DNA of 37,633 nucleotides from Chloroflexota bacterium (GTDB lineage: Bacteria; Chloroflexota; Ktedonobacteria; Ktedonobacterales; Ktedonobacteraceae): NCBI GenBank assembly GCA_005879655.1, contig VBJK01000070.1, forward strand, positions 23,148 through 60,780. Direction: 5' to 3'. This document shows, piece after piece, positions 16,614-24,168 of the stretch. Below the pieces are notes generated by a model. It did not search any database, had not been told where the DNA came from, and was given only the letters and a program-made list of their open reading frames with translations. A program made the translations under genes and the position numbers. The first letter of the stretch is position 1; the number at the start of each line of letters is the position of its first letter.

Positions 16614-18251
16614 CTATGCATTTCTATTTGACTCATTGGTATTTGATGTGTATACTTTCCCTCTGGGGAGGCAGAAGGAGGCCAATGTTCTTTTTCGACC
16701 CGTTCGGGATTGAAACGCCAGTCCCAGAGCTAGCAGCGAGAGGTCGTAAGCCAAAAGGTAGTAGAGACTCCAATCGACCTTCCCATCGAAGAGATAACCC
16801 AAGATGGAAGCGCTACTGAAATACCAAGCAGTGCATACAGCCAAGCATGCGGGGCAATACCATTCAAGGGCACCCACAAGGGATGCCCCTACAATGGTAC
16901 GCGCACGTCCTATGATGCGCGTTCGTACCATTGTAGGGGCATCCCTTGTGGGTGCCCTGTAAGGGCGAACGCCCGTTCTGTAAGGCTTATTTGACTGGTA
17001 TTGTCCCTTGTGCGCCCCTTGGATGGCCTCATTTGACTGGTATTGTCCCTTGTGCGCGCTTTGCTGGTGCGTGTACAAAGCCACCCATGGCAATAGCGCT
17101 GCGGTGTACCAGGGGAAAATGTGCGAAGCAGCGGCAAAAATGGCTCCGATGAGCACAAGGATTCCAGCTTCGACGCTGATGCGCTCGCCCTGGCGCAGAC
17201 GCAAAACGATTAACGCAGCGCTACCGACGAGTGCGAGATCGAGCACGTAGATGAGTATCATGGTCAGTACTATATCCAGATGCATAGTCATGGCAAGCCA
17301 ATTGATCACCTGCATGATTATGCCAGCATTGGAAGTGCGCTCACTCGCGTAGGTTGCGAAAAAGCCAAGAATCTGGCCGTGGCCCAGCACGATGTAAGGA
17401 ACGTATGCCAGCAGGATGGTCGTGATGCACGAGGCCAGCAAGGCCCAATCGCGCTTCCGCAAGAATACAGCCAGCAATAACACAGGATAGATTTTGGTGA
17501 GCGCCGCTAATGCCAGCAAAACCCCGGTAAGCACACGCGACCCACGTCGCGTACTTTGTGCACAGACCACAGTGAGCAGCATTAGCATTATCGTCAGCGC
17601 ATCGATATGGCCCTGAATAGCGAACTCAATGATCGGCAGTGGTGCCCAAGCGTAGATCACGCAACGGGCGGGATCACTACCACGCTTCTTCAGCAACCAG
17701 GCCAGTGCACAACAGGAGACGATTTCACAAATGGTAAGCAGGACTTTGAAGACCACAAGGTTCGCGGGGGCCAACAGGTAGCTCAACAGATAGAACCCCT
17801 GTGCCACGGGCGGGTAGAGCGTTGGCACATTGCGGAAACGGATAATCCCATAGAGGAAATCGTCGCGTAGTGGCAACAATTGAGGATCGCCGGGCGCATA
17901 GACATAGGGACTGTAGCCGTGTAGCGTCACCCGTGCATCCCACAGATAACGCCAGGAATCGTGCGACAGGTCCGGCTCAATGGGCAGGAGTATCCCGCGC
18001 AACAGCAACGCTCCCCCCAGCACAACAAGCAACTCTACCCACTGACGATACCCACTGCTTGCTCGTGTGCAGAGGATGAGCAAGCAAGCAGCGAGATAGG
18101 GCAGAAATGCCAGCAACCAGAGCACAATGAAAGCAGAAACATCCGTGTCCACAGGCGGAGCCATATGCCCCAGCACCAAGTTATAGGCCACAGACAACAA
18201 CAATAACGTGCACAGCAAGGGCAGTCGCCAGCGTTGCAAGAATGTGCCCAC
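16614..18251 (-). CDS. Polytopic GT-C glycosyltransferase (mannosyltransferase-like) with repeat-derived insert
   Basis: A 545-residue membrane protein with about ten helices. The N-terminal loop DLSHDSWRYLWDARVTLHGY matches the acidic loop of polyprenyl-phosphate-dependent GT-C enzymes (GT87/mannosyltransferase type), followed by NVPTLYPPVAQGF. It would transfer a sugar from a lipid carrier on the outer face. The GTG start at 18251 sits 1 nt after the natural stop of the upstream radical SAM reading frame (18253), showing tight coupling. Oddities: about residues 398-462 (from AHKGQYQSN, present twice, to IVGASLVGALEW) are encoded by a tandem 42-bp repeat and a 35-bp-arm hairpin, and the C-terminal tail (CLPRGKVYTSN) is family D repeat. 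The exact sugar is unknown. Confidence 0.85.
   Translation of the reverse strand: MGTFLQRWRLPLLCTLLLLSVAYNLVLGHMAPPVDTDVSAFIVLWLLAFLPYLAACLLILCTRASSGYRQWVELLVVLGGALLLRGILLPIEPDLSHDSWRYLWDARVTLHGYSPYVYAPGDPQLLPLRDDFLYGIIRFRNVPTLYPPVAQGFYLLSYLLAPANLVVFKVLLTICEIVSCCALAWLLKKRGSDPARCVIYAWAPLPIIEFAIQGHIDALTIMLMLLTVVCAQSTRRGSRVLTGVLLALAALTKIYPVLLLAVFLRKRDWALLASCITTILLAYVPYIVLGHGQILGFFATYASERTSNAGIIMQVINWLAMTMHLDIVLTMILIYVLDLALVGSAALIVLRLRQGERISVEAGILVLIGAIFAAASHIFPWYTAALLPWVALYTHQQSAHKGQYQSNEAIQGAHKGQYQSNKPYRTGVRPYRAPTRDAPTMVRTRIIGRARTIVGASLVGALEWYCPACLAVCTAWYFSSASILGYLFDGKVDWSLYYLLAYDLSLLALGLAFQSRTGRKRTLASFCLPRGKVYTSNTNESNRNA
16619..16713. repeat. Family D repeat, copy 2, supplying the end of the GT-C gene
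   Basis: Similar to 13562-13654: TTGACTCATTGGTATTTGAT, GTGTATACTTTCCC, CTCTGGGGAGG, GCCAATGT, ending GGGATTGAAA. On the minus strand it encodes the last residues of the GT-C protein, so the original C-terminus was probably replaced or extended by the element. Confidence 0.75.
16867..16958. repeat. Family B-like hairpin inside the GT-C gene
   Basis: Perfect 35-bp inverted repeat, arms 16867-16901 and 16924-16958 (AGGGCACCCACAAGGGATGC... to GGTACG), 22-bp loop. It is related to the mutL and 33694-33799 elements through AAGGGAT-GCCCCTACAATGG, and is translated in frame as RDAPTMVRTRIIGRARTIVG. Confidence 0.9.
16989..17057. repeat. 42-bp tandem duplication inside the GT-C gene
   Basis: Two copies of ATTTGACTGGTATTGTCCCT plus TGTGCGC at 16989-17015 and 17031-17057, 42 bp (14 codons) apart. 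They encode the repeated peptide AHKGQYQSN next to the hairpin insert, on a loop following a transmembrane helix. Confidence 0.85.
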
Positions 18252-18252
18252 G

Positions 18253-18471
18253 TTAGTAGCTCCAATTCAGGCCGCATTGGGCACAATGTCGAGCAGGCGT
18301 CTCGCTCTCAAAGGCACGCCGAAAAGCCTGGTAGCGTTCCCCTTGCCAGATAGCGGCAATCGGCTCCTGAAAGACGTTTCCCAGCACACGCTCTTCGTAG
18401 TATTCGCGTGCGCTACGGTGCCCAAAGGGTGCAAAGCAGCAGGAGAGTACATTGCCGCTGGATGTAATATA
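18253..18471 (-). pseudogene. Detached C-terminal (SPASM-like) segment of the radical SAM protein
   Basis: In a frame shifted from the radical SAM gene, 72 codons read YITSSGNVLSCCFAPFG, then GNVFQEPIAAIWQGERYQAF and HCAQCGLNWSY before a TAA at 18253-18255. This is the Cys-rich auxiliary-cluster tail expected of radical SAM/SPASM enzymes. It has no start of its own (a TGA at 18472-18474 precedes it). Its stop lies 1 nt before the GT-C start, so this was the original end of the gene. Confidence 0.85.
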
Positions 18472-19208
18472 TCACGCGTGATACTCTCCAATGGGGAGGC
18501 GGCACCGGCAGCTCTGAAGCGGATACCTCGCTCCTTACTCATCCGCTCACAGCGGTGCACAATCTCCATCTCTTCAGCGGTGGCGCGATGGAACAGAGCC
18601 TGCTGCTCAGTTGCCAGACCTTTTTCAAAGTACACAAAGCGCTGCATATAGACCTCGCCCACCCCATACTGACCCGCTAACTCGACGAGAGCAGGTAATT
18701 CGTGCAGGTTGGTACGCATGGCCGTAAACCAGAGTGAGACTGCTGGCTTTTCTGCTTGGCGCTCCTTTTGTAAGGCGACAAAGGCTTGCACATTGCGCCA
18801 GATCTTGTCAAACGCGTCAACTCCGCGTACCCTGGCATAGGTCTCGCGTGTAGCGCCATCCATTGAGAGACGATATTCGTCGAGTCCAGCGTCAATCAGC
18901 TCCTGACCCTTGCGGTCCGTGAGGACGATACCATTAGAATTGAAGAGTACATAAGTGCCACGCTCCTTTAAATAACGAATCATGAGCGGTAACTCGCTAT
19001 TGAGTAGTGGCTCGCCCAGACCATGTAGCACTACGCGTTCCAGGATCGGAAACTGATCGACGATCTCACGAAACTTCTCAAAACTGAGGTCGCGGTCGTC
19101 CTCACGCGAGAGGAGTGTACGCGGACACTGTTGGCAGAACTCGTTGCAACGACTGGTCGGTTCGATATAGATCGAACGGGGCAGCGTGACGAGCGTAGTG
19201 GTAGTCAT
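18267..19208 (-). CDS. Radical SAM protein with frameshifted C-terminus
   Basis: The radical SAM core is intact: IEPTSRCNEFCQQCPR with Cys21, Cys25 and Cys28 (the CxxxCxxC [4Fe-4S] site), VVLHGLGEPLLN (GGE-like motif), and RLSMDGATRETYARVRG (SAM-binding region). After about residue 248 (LESITR) the frame departs from homology; the expected WRxCxWPW segment is missing and the SPASM-like tail continues in another frame at 18471-18253. So a deletion of about 15-20 codons plus frameshift removed at least one auxiliary cluster ligand. Start: ATG at 19208 overlaps the upstream TGA by 4 nt (ATGA), with AGGGGG upstream. The substrate is unknown; neighbours are glycosyltransferases. Likely a pseudogene unless this is an assembly error. 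Confidence 0.85.
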   Translation of the reverse strand: MTTTTLVTLPRSIYIEPTSRCNEFCQQCPRTLLSREDDRDLSFEKFREIVDQFPILERVVLHGLGEPLLNSELPLMIRYLKERGTYVLFNSNGIVLTDRKGQELIDAGLDEYRLSMDGATRETYARVRGVDAFDKIWRNVQAFVALQKERQAEKPAVSLWFTAMRTNLHELPALVELAGQYGVGEVYMQRFVYFEKGLATEQQALFHRATAEEMEIVHRCERMSKERGIRFRAAGAASPLESITRDILHPAAMYSPAALHPLGTVAHANTTKSVCWETSFRSRLPLSGKGNATRLFGVPLRARRLLDIVPNAA

Positions 19209-19891
19209 AGCAAACCCCCTGACAAAGAGCAAATTACCGCTGCACTGAGGGGCGCTAACTCCGGCTGAACTGTTAGTAGCGCTTTCAACCTCAGCAGCTC
19301 CGGCAATTCATCAATATCGAAGAGCGGCTCTAACAGGTGGACGCTGAGGCCCAACCTGTGTGCCCGCTCCATAGTCATCTGTAGGACCTGTGGTGTACTC
19401 ATCGGTATCTTACTGAAGAGGTCATATGGCTTGCGCATGGCAATGAGATAGTAACCGCCATCTTCTGCTGGACCGAGTACCACATCAGCCCCTTCTAGGG
19501 CCTGGCAAGCCTGAGTGATCATCTCACGACCAAGCTGTGGCGCATCAGAGCCGATGAGAATAGTTTGCTGGAAACCAAAGGCGGCAGTCGTGTGAAAGGC
19601 ATGGCGCAAGCTACTGCCGAGATCTGGACCACACTGCGCAAAGTAGCGACTCGCCCTGGCAGACGGTACCAGAGCTGTCACATTCAGCGCGAAATCGGCC
19701 TCGCTGGGCGTATAGGCCCAATACATAGTATATGCCTCCTCTTGCCAGCCCGCGAAACGTTGCGCGAGATCACTCAGAAAGGCTTTATAGATACGTAGCG
19801 TTTCAGACGTGCCGATAGTCACCGCCAGGCGCGTCTTCACCTTCCCCTCTTCCGGGTTGCGCGCCATTACCACCAGCGCGGTTTTAGCCAT
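19205..19891 (-). CDS. TIGR04282/DUF2064-type transferase
   Basis: Nucleotidyltransferase/glycosyltransferase-like GT-A fold protein of 229 residues. The N-terminus MAKTALVVMARNPEEGKVKT with the following RLA is the family hallmark, and ILIGSDAPQLG and VVLGPAEDGGYYLIAM match the conserved Asp-containing and DGGYxLIG motifs. The family was named for association with radical SAM/seleno-domain genes and is now often labelled arsenosugar biosynthesis glycosyltransferase; no arsenic genes are visible here. The ATG at 19891 overlaps the end of the GT2 gene by 8 nt, and its TGA overlaps the radical SAM ATG by 4 nt, so translation is coupled. A longer frame from 20041 would run through the GT2 gene and is rejected. 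Confidence 0.87.
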   Translation of the reverse strand: MAKTALVVMARNPEEGKVKTRLAVTIGTSETLRIYKAFLSDLAQRFAGWQEEAYTMYWAYTPSEADFALNVTALVPSARASRYFAQCGPDLGSSLRHAFHTTAAFGFQQTILIGSDAPQLGREMITQACQALEGADVVLGPAEDGGYYLIAMRKPYDLFSKIPMSTPQVLQMTMERAHRLGLSVHLLEPLFDIDELPELLRLKALLTVQPELAPLSAAVICSLSGGLL

Positions 19892-20237
19892 GGCTCTGCC
19901 TTGCGCTCGCGTAACGCAGGGTGGTGCTAAGCATACTGTACGCCGCTTTGATGCTGCCCCGCAAGGTTCCAGCCACTTTCGAGCGACCCGCCATGCGACG
20001 GCGATAGCGCAGATCGACCTCCTCAATGCGATAGCCCGCACGAGCCGCCTTCAGGAGCATCTCTACCGGCCAGCCAAAAGTCATCTCCTGCATGTGGAGC
20101 GCAGCTAATTCGCTAGCCCGTATCACCCGAAACGACCCAATATCATGAAGATGCACGCTGTACATCATATTGAGTAGACGACTCACCAGCCAGTTTCCCA
20201 GCCTTGCCTGAGGGGGCACTGCGCCCTTCTCGGCATG
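19884..20237 (-). pseudogene. Family 2 glycosyltransferase, 3' part
   Basis: C-terminal half of a GT2 (DPM/DPG synthase-like) enzyme: HAEKGAVPPQARLGNWLVSR, DIGSFRVIRASELAAL, EMTFGWPVEMLLKAARAGY, then EEVDLRYRRRMAGRSKVAGT with the conserved arginine-rich and GxSK motifs. It is out of frame with the 5' part at 20143-20556, and about 20 residues between PADL and HAEKGA (the region ending GSR) are missing. The frame opens at 20339, but sequence upstream of 20238 is out-of-frame with the homologous part. The end overlaps the next gene by 8 nt. Confidence 0.85.
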
Positions 20238-20556
20238 TAAGATCAGCGGGATTGTCGCTACCATCTCCATCCATAAAAACGATGATCTCAGCTCCTTGCG
20301 CCACAGCTTTTTGAAAACCTTGCCAGCAGGCACGTCCATAGCCCCGTTGTAGCTCCTCTATAACCAATGCACCTGCCGCACGCGCCACAGCAGCAGTCGC
20401 ATCACTACTCCCATTATCCACCACAATTACCTGCTGCCCCACAAGCTCTGGCAACAAGCTACGCAGGCTCTCCTCCTCATTCAATGCGGGAATGACAATG
20501 GCAATATTTTTCTGGGCATCCATAACGTCAATCTTTGCTCCTCTCGACTTTAGCAT
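20143..20556 (-). pseudogene. Family 2 glycosyltransferase, 5' part
   Basis: The GT-A nucleotide-sugar domain begins normally: IAIVIPALNEEESLRSLLPE, IVVDNGSSDATAAVARAAGA, and the metal-binding DxD in FMDGDGSDNPADL. At about 20240 homology leaves this frame and continues in the other (19884-20237), so residues after PADL here are missense. ATG at 20556 has AAAGGA 5 nt upstream; the ATG at 20523 is an alternative. It is the first gene of the five-gene block. The intact enzyme would make polyprenyl-phosphate-linked sugar or extend a glycan. Confidence 0.85.
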
Positions 20557-20584
20557 TCTATCCTTTGTGCCTCATCTATAAACT

Positions 20585-20634
20585 CTTCTCCCGACCTTAC
20601 TGGTAGTATAACAGGAAAGGTCTTCAGGGAGAAG
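20585..20634. other. Hairpin between the antiporter and GT2 genes
   Basis: CTTCTCCC-GACCTT (20585-20598) pairs with AAGGTC-ttca-GGGAGAAG (20617-20634), a 14-bp stem with a 4-nt bulge. No U-run follows on the minus strand. It lies 28 nt before the GT2 start, so it may be a leader structure rather than a terminator. Confidence 0.4.
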
Positions 20635-20726
20635 ATGGCAGGAAATGATCCTATTTTGACCAATGGCCCATACATGTGCTATGCTCAAAGAGAAGATGCA
20701 TATCCCAGCCTGCGCTTCCCTCTTCA

Positions 20727-21968
20727 TCATTGCGAGACACCAGGAAGCCGCTTGAGTATCCCGCGCAGACTAAACCCCTGGATGAGCAAGGTAAATAAGA
20801 TAACAGCATACGTAGAAACCACTAGCACAGAACGATTGGGAACCTCCAATGGAATAGCCAGCACAAGCGCCAGAGAAAGCGCTCCACGCAAGCCACTCCA
20901 GAAAATGATCAGGCTCCACGCATGGGGAATGGGAGCTGGAAAGAGACGCACTCGTGATTGTGCCGAGAGTAGGAGTACTAAGACCAATCGCGCGAGCAAG
21001 ACCACACCAACGGCAAGCGCGGCAATAAGGAGCGTCGGTCCACTCGTTGCCGGATTAGAGATGAGGGAGAGGGGATTAAGTTGGATACCCACTAACAGAA
21101 AAATGAGCGCATTCGCCACAAACGCAATAGTGCTCCAGAATGAATCTACAGCGGCGAGTGTCTGCTCAGACATGCCCACAGAACGACCATAGTTGCCTAC
21201 AACCAGTCCGGCAACGATGACGGCCATGATCGCCGAGAGATGCAGTGTATCAGCCAGGAGATAGACGCCATAGGCGACAATAATGGTGATAGTGGTTTCA
21301 ACTAAGGGATCATCAATGTACTTCACCAACACGCTCACGCCCCAACCACAGCAGAGACCCAGCACAATCCCGCCGCCTGCCTCAACGATAAAGAGGCCCG
21401 CTCCTGCTAGCCATCCTTGTAGCCCCGATGGCGTCTCCCCATGCAGTGAGAGCAGCACCAACGAGAGAAAAGTCTGATAAAGGGAGCCTGCCACCCCATC
21501 ATTGAAGAGGCTCTCGCCCTCGATGATCGTAGAGAGCCGTTCATTTACGCGCAATTGGCGAAATAAACCGAGCACTGCGACCGGATCGGTTGGGGAGAGA
21601 ATAGCTGCGAGCAGAAATGCAGTACTCCATGCCAGTCCATCGGCAACGTGGAGGATTGTTGCAATCATAACCAGCGAGAGCAGAAGACCTGGACCAGCGA
21701 GTAAGAAGATTGCGAGCCAATTTTCGCGCAAGCGGGAAAATTGCATCGTCCATGTCCCCTCAAACAGCAGCGCAGGCAGAAACACAAAGAGTACAAGTGG
21801 AGGCGTGAGTCGTGCTTCCGGCAGAATCCCAAAGAGGCTGAAGAGTAAGCCAACAACCACTAAGCCCAAGGTATAAGGTACAGCGAGACGACGTGTCACC
21901 AGAATTACGCCCAGTGCAGTCAGGAGGAAAAAGACAAGACTACGTACAATAAAAGTAATATCTATCAT
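20727..21968 (-). CDS. Na+/H+ antiporter, CPA1 (NhaP) type
   Basis: Cation/proton antiporter of about 413 residues with about 12 helices. Diagnostic CPA1 sequences are present: LLFEGTWTMQFSRLREN, AAILSPTDPVAVLGLF (unwound helix with TDP) and IIEGESLFNDGVAG (the ND ion site), plus FWSGLRGALSLALVLAIP near the end. It exports Na+ or K+ in exchange for H+. I chose the ATG at 21968 (AAGGG 6 nt upstream); an ATG at 21998 is possible but crowds its ribosome site. A 39-codon frame with a hydrophobic product ends 20 nt upstream of this start. Confidence 0.92.
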   Translation of the reverse strand: MIDITFIVRSLVFFLLTALGVILVTRRLAVPYTLGLVVVGLLFSLFGILPEARLTPPLVLFVFLPALLFEGTWTMQFSRLRENWLAIFLLAGPGLLLSLVMIATILHVADGLAWSTAFLLAAILSPTDPVAVLGLFRQLRVNERLSTIIEGESLFNDGVAGSLYQTFLSLVLLSLHGETPSGLQGWLAGAGLFIVEAGGGIVLGLCCGWGVSVLVKYIDDPLVETTITIIVAYGVYLLADTLHLSAIMAVIVAGLVVGNYGRSVGMSEQTLAAVDSFWSTIAFVANALIFLLVGIQLNPLSLISNPATSGPTLLIAALAVGVVLLARLVLVLLLSAQSRVRLFPAPIPHAWSLIIFWSGLRGALSLALVLAIPLEVPNRSVLVVSTYAVILFTLLIQGFSLRGILKRLPGVSQ

Positions 21969-21988
21969 AGCATGCCCTTCGGTCAGTT

Positions 21989-22108
21989 CTATTGCCATCG
22001 CTCCTCTTCTAGAGAAGAGTAGAAATTGTAGCACAGAAGCCACATAAGAATATTGCCGACCAGACTTCCCGGCACGCCCATGATCAATAAGATCGCTTCC
22101 TCAGCCAT
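21989..22108 (-). CDS. Possible 39-residue single-helix membrane peptide
   Basis: ATG at 22108 to TAG at 21989-21991. The product begins MAEEAILLIMGVPGSLVGNI and continues with a hydrophobic run, then a charged tail (LEEERWQ). It resembles a small one-helix membrane subunit and sits directly upstream of the antiporter in the same direction. No good ribosome site is visible, so expression is uncertain. It may also be the remnant of a longer gene. Confidence 0.35.
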   Translation of the reverse strand: MAEEAILLIMGVPGSLVGNILMWLLCYNFYSSLEEERWQ

Positions 22109-22275
22109 TGTAGCATGGGATCAGTAAGAGAAGCAAGGGCATCAGTCTTGAACGACCTTTAGCATAAGTCTCCTCCCGAAGGCATCAAGACTAGAAAGGT
22201 AATCGTGTAGCTCAGTAGAGTGCTCTACATTCAGGGCAAAACCAGGGAAGGTAGTCCAGAGCGATCTAGATATGT

Positions 22276-23904
22276 TCAATTTGACGTTGCTTGATTACTC
22301 CGTCTGTCATAATGGTGACTGATCCTTTCACTATATTGATGCCTCACTGTAGCAACAATGAAGTAGAGAATGGGCAGACCGAAGATGAGTCCCGCCTGAT
22401 ACATGACCATCGGTGCACGACTGAAACCTACAAACGGGTAAATAAAGAGGGCTGTGCCCGAAAGCAGTAGCAGCGTAATGGTGAAGGCGTCCAGACGACG
22501 TAGCACGGTGACAGCTGGCAACCACAGGACATACCAGGGCCAGAACCAGCCAGAAACAAGCACTAGATACCAGAATATAGCACAAGCCCAGCCCGTCAGG
22601 AGTACCTCAAAGCCCGGTATACGCATATACGCATCGCCTTCTGAGCTATCCTGCGGGTTCGTCCAGCTGGTAGGAACATCTCGTACTTGTGCAAAAAGAT
22701 GCATATAGATAAGAATGAAGATAAAGATAGCTGAAGCGCGTACTGTAATATCTGCCGCTGATACAGGTTGCAGAAAGGCAGGAAAATGTGCCCACCGTGC
22801 GAAACCCTGGAATAGAGCGCGTATAGGAAAGGTCAACGTACTGATCGGCGCATGAATGAAGTGTTCCATATCAATGGCAGACGTGATGGCAAAGAAGGTG
22901 GTAGCACCACGCCAGAATGGCAATAAGATGAGTACAACGGGCAAAAACATGAGTAACAAACGCCAACAGAAGCCCCAAGTTGCCCGCGCCATATTACGCT
23001 CAGTGCGCATATCAAACCATGCGAACAGAGGTGCCAGCAAGAGCGTGACAAAGTTTATGCTTATCGCCAAGCCAAGCAGCAGCAGGCTACCAACTACCAA
23101 TACGCGCTTTTGGCCCTGTACATAGAGCCAGAGTGCCAACAAAATGAACATGGTGAGTAGCCCTACATTGTGTCCTCCCCCGGCTAGCTCGATCAGCGCA
23201 AGAGGATTCCATGCGTAGAGCAGTGCTCCAGTCACTTGACGAGCAGGCGCGATCTTGCCCAGAATCACCCAGATCAGTAAACAGTTTATAAGATGTGCAA
23301 TCAGCGCGCAACCTTTGAAGAGCAATAATGAGATTGCAGGATCATTGCTTATCCAGGACAATAACGCGGTAATACAGAGCCACAAAGGACCAAAGATATT
23401 CGGACTATTGCGCCCCGAAAAGACCCAGACTAAGTATGGATCATGGGGAAATTGTATGGGAGCTGTATTGAGCGGATCAGTCCCATAGACTGTCATGAGG
23501 CGTCCTGAAAACATATACGTGAAAACGTCATCCGAAAATAGCAAGGGCTGAAAGAGGATTGTTACTCCGAAGAGCAGTGCCCCCGCCAATAACAGGTAGA
23601 GATAGCGTTGTTGAGCACGTATGCACGATCGATGTGTAACTCTGATAGCATAGGCATAAGCTGCTAACAAGCCTGTAAAAGTAAGACCAAGTAACAGCGA
23701 AGGTAGCCCTGTATGGTTGGATGTTATAGCAGGAGAATAATTATACAAGATCACGAGAATATGCGAAGGGAATAACGTCCATGACCATACATTAGGTAAT
23801 GGTGTGCTACTGAGATGTAATGCGGGCAGTGGCGCAAGAGCCACAATGAGTAAACAGAACAGTTCACTAATACAAGCAAGCGCTAATAAGCAGAAGAGAG
23901 TCAT
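22276..23904 (-). CDS. Polytopic GT-C glycosyltransferase, second copy type
   Basis: Membrane protein of about 542 residues with 11-13 helices. The loop LLFSDDVFTYMFSGRLMTVY followed by GTDPLNTAPIQFP, and NIFGPLWLCITAL, correspond to the acidic catalytic loop and periplasmic motifs of mannosyltransferase-like GT-C enzymes. WNPLALIELAGGGHNVGLL is the other conserved stretch. The start is unclear: the open frame reaches 24012 with TTG, but residues up to there (WRNKLRNYG) are encoded by family A repeats. ATG at 23904 opens just before the first helix but has AAGG directly against it; a TTG nearby at about 23937 is an alternative. It is not adjacent to the 16614-18251 homologue, but the two may act on one glycan. 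Confidence 0.85.
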   Translation of the reverse strand: MTLFCLLALACISELFCLLIVALAPLPALHLSSTPLPNVWSWTLFPSHILVILYNYSPAITSNHTGLPSLLLGLTFTGLLAAYAYAIRVTHRSCIRAQQRYLYLLLAGALLFGVTILFQPLLFSDDVFTYMFSGRLMTVYGTDPLNTAPIQFPHDPYLVWVFSGRNSPNIFGPLWLCITALLSWISNDPAISLLLFKGCALIAHLINCLLIWVILGKIAPARQVTGALLYAWNPLALIELAGGGHNVGLLTMFILLALWLYVQGQKRVLVVGSLLLLGLAISINFVTLLLAPLFAWFDMRTERNMARATWGFCWRLLLMFLPVVLILLPFWRGATTFFAITSAIDMEHFIHAPISTLTFPIRALFQGFARWAHFPAFLQPVSAADITVRASAIFIFILIYMHLFAQVRDVPTSWTNPQDSSEGDAYMRIPGFEVLLTGWACAIFWYLVLVSGWFWPWYVLWLPAVTVLRRLDAFTITLLLLSGTALFIYPFVGFSRAPMVMYQAGLIFGLPILYFIVATVRHQYSERISHHYDRRSNQATSN

Positions 23905-23964
23905 CCTTCTACGGTGAATCTGTTGATATGTTCTCAAAAAGGTGTCATCCTTCTTCCCATAATT

Positions 23965-24153
23965 GCGCAATTTATTGCGCCATGCCCGCCACAAATACCC
24001 GTAGCTGCGCAATTTATTGCGCCTGGTTTTCTTTATTATTATCCCTGGCGCAATAAATTGCGCAGCTACCCTTTTCTCTCTTTTTATCCTTGGTGCAATT
24101 TATTGCGCAGCTACCCTTCTATCTCTTTTTATCCTTGGTGCAATTTATTGCGC
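23965..24153. repeat. Family A repeat array, 45-bp period plus inverted pair
   Basis: Five cores GCGCAAT-TT-ATTGCGC or close variants at 23965, 24007, 24048 (inverted), 24093 and 24138. Cores at 24007 and 24048 with flanks form a 23-bp perfect inverted repeat (GTAGCTGCGCAATTTATTGC...). From 24060 the unit GCGCAGCTACCC + pyrimidine-rich spacer repeats with 45-bp period. It lies between the purB stop and the GT-C start. Confidence 0.9.
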
Positions 24154-24168
24154 GGCTACCCTTTTCTT

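Noticed and set aside
16690..16720. CRISPR-repeat-like end GGGATTGAAAC
   Set aside because: Only one occurrence with this exact end and a diverged partner 3 kb away; no array or spacers.
19892..20041. N-terminal extension of the TIGR04282 protein to 20041
   Set aside because: The extra 50 residues overlap the GT2 reading frame and lack family similarity; the ATG at 19891 begins the conserved N-terminus.
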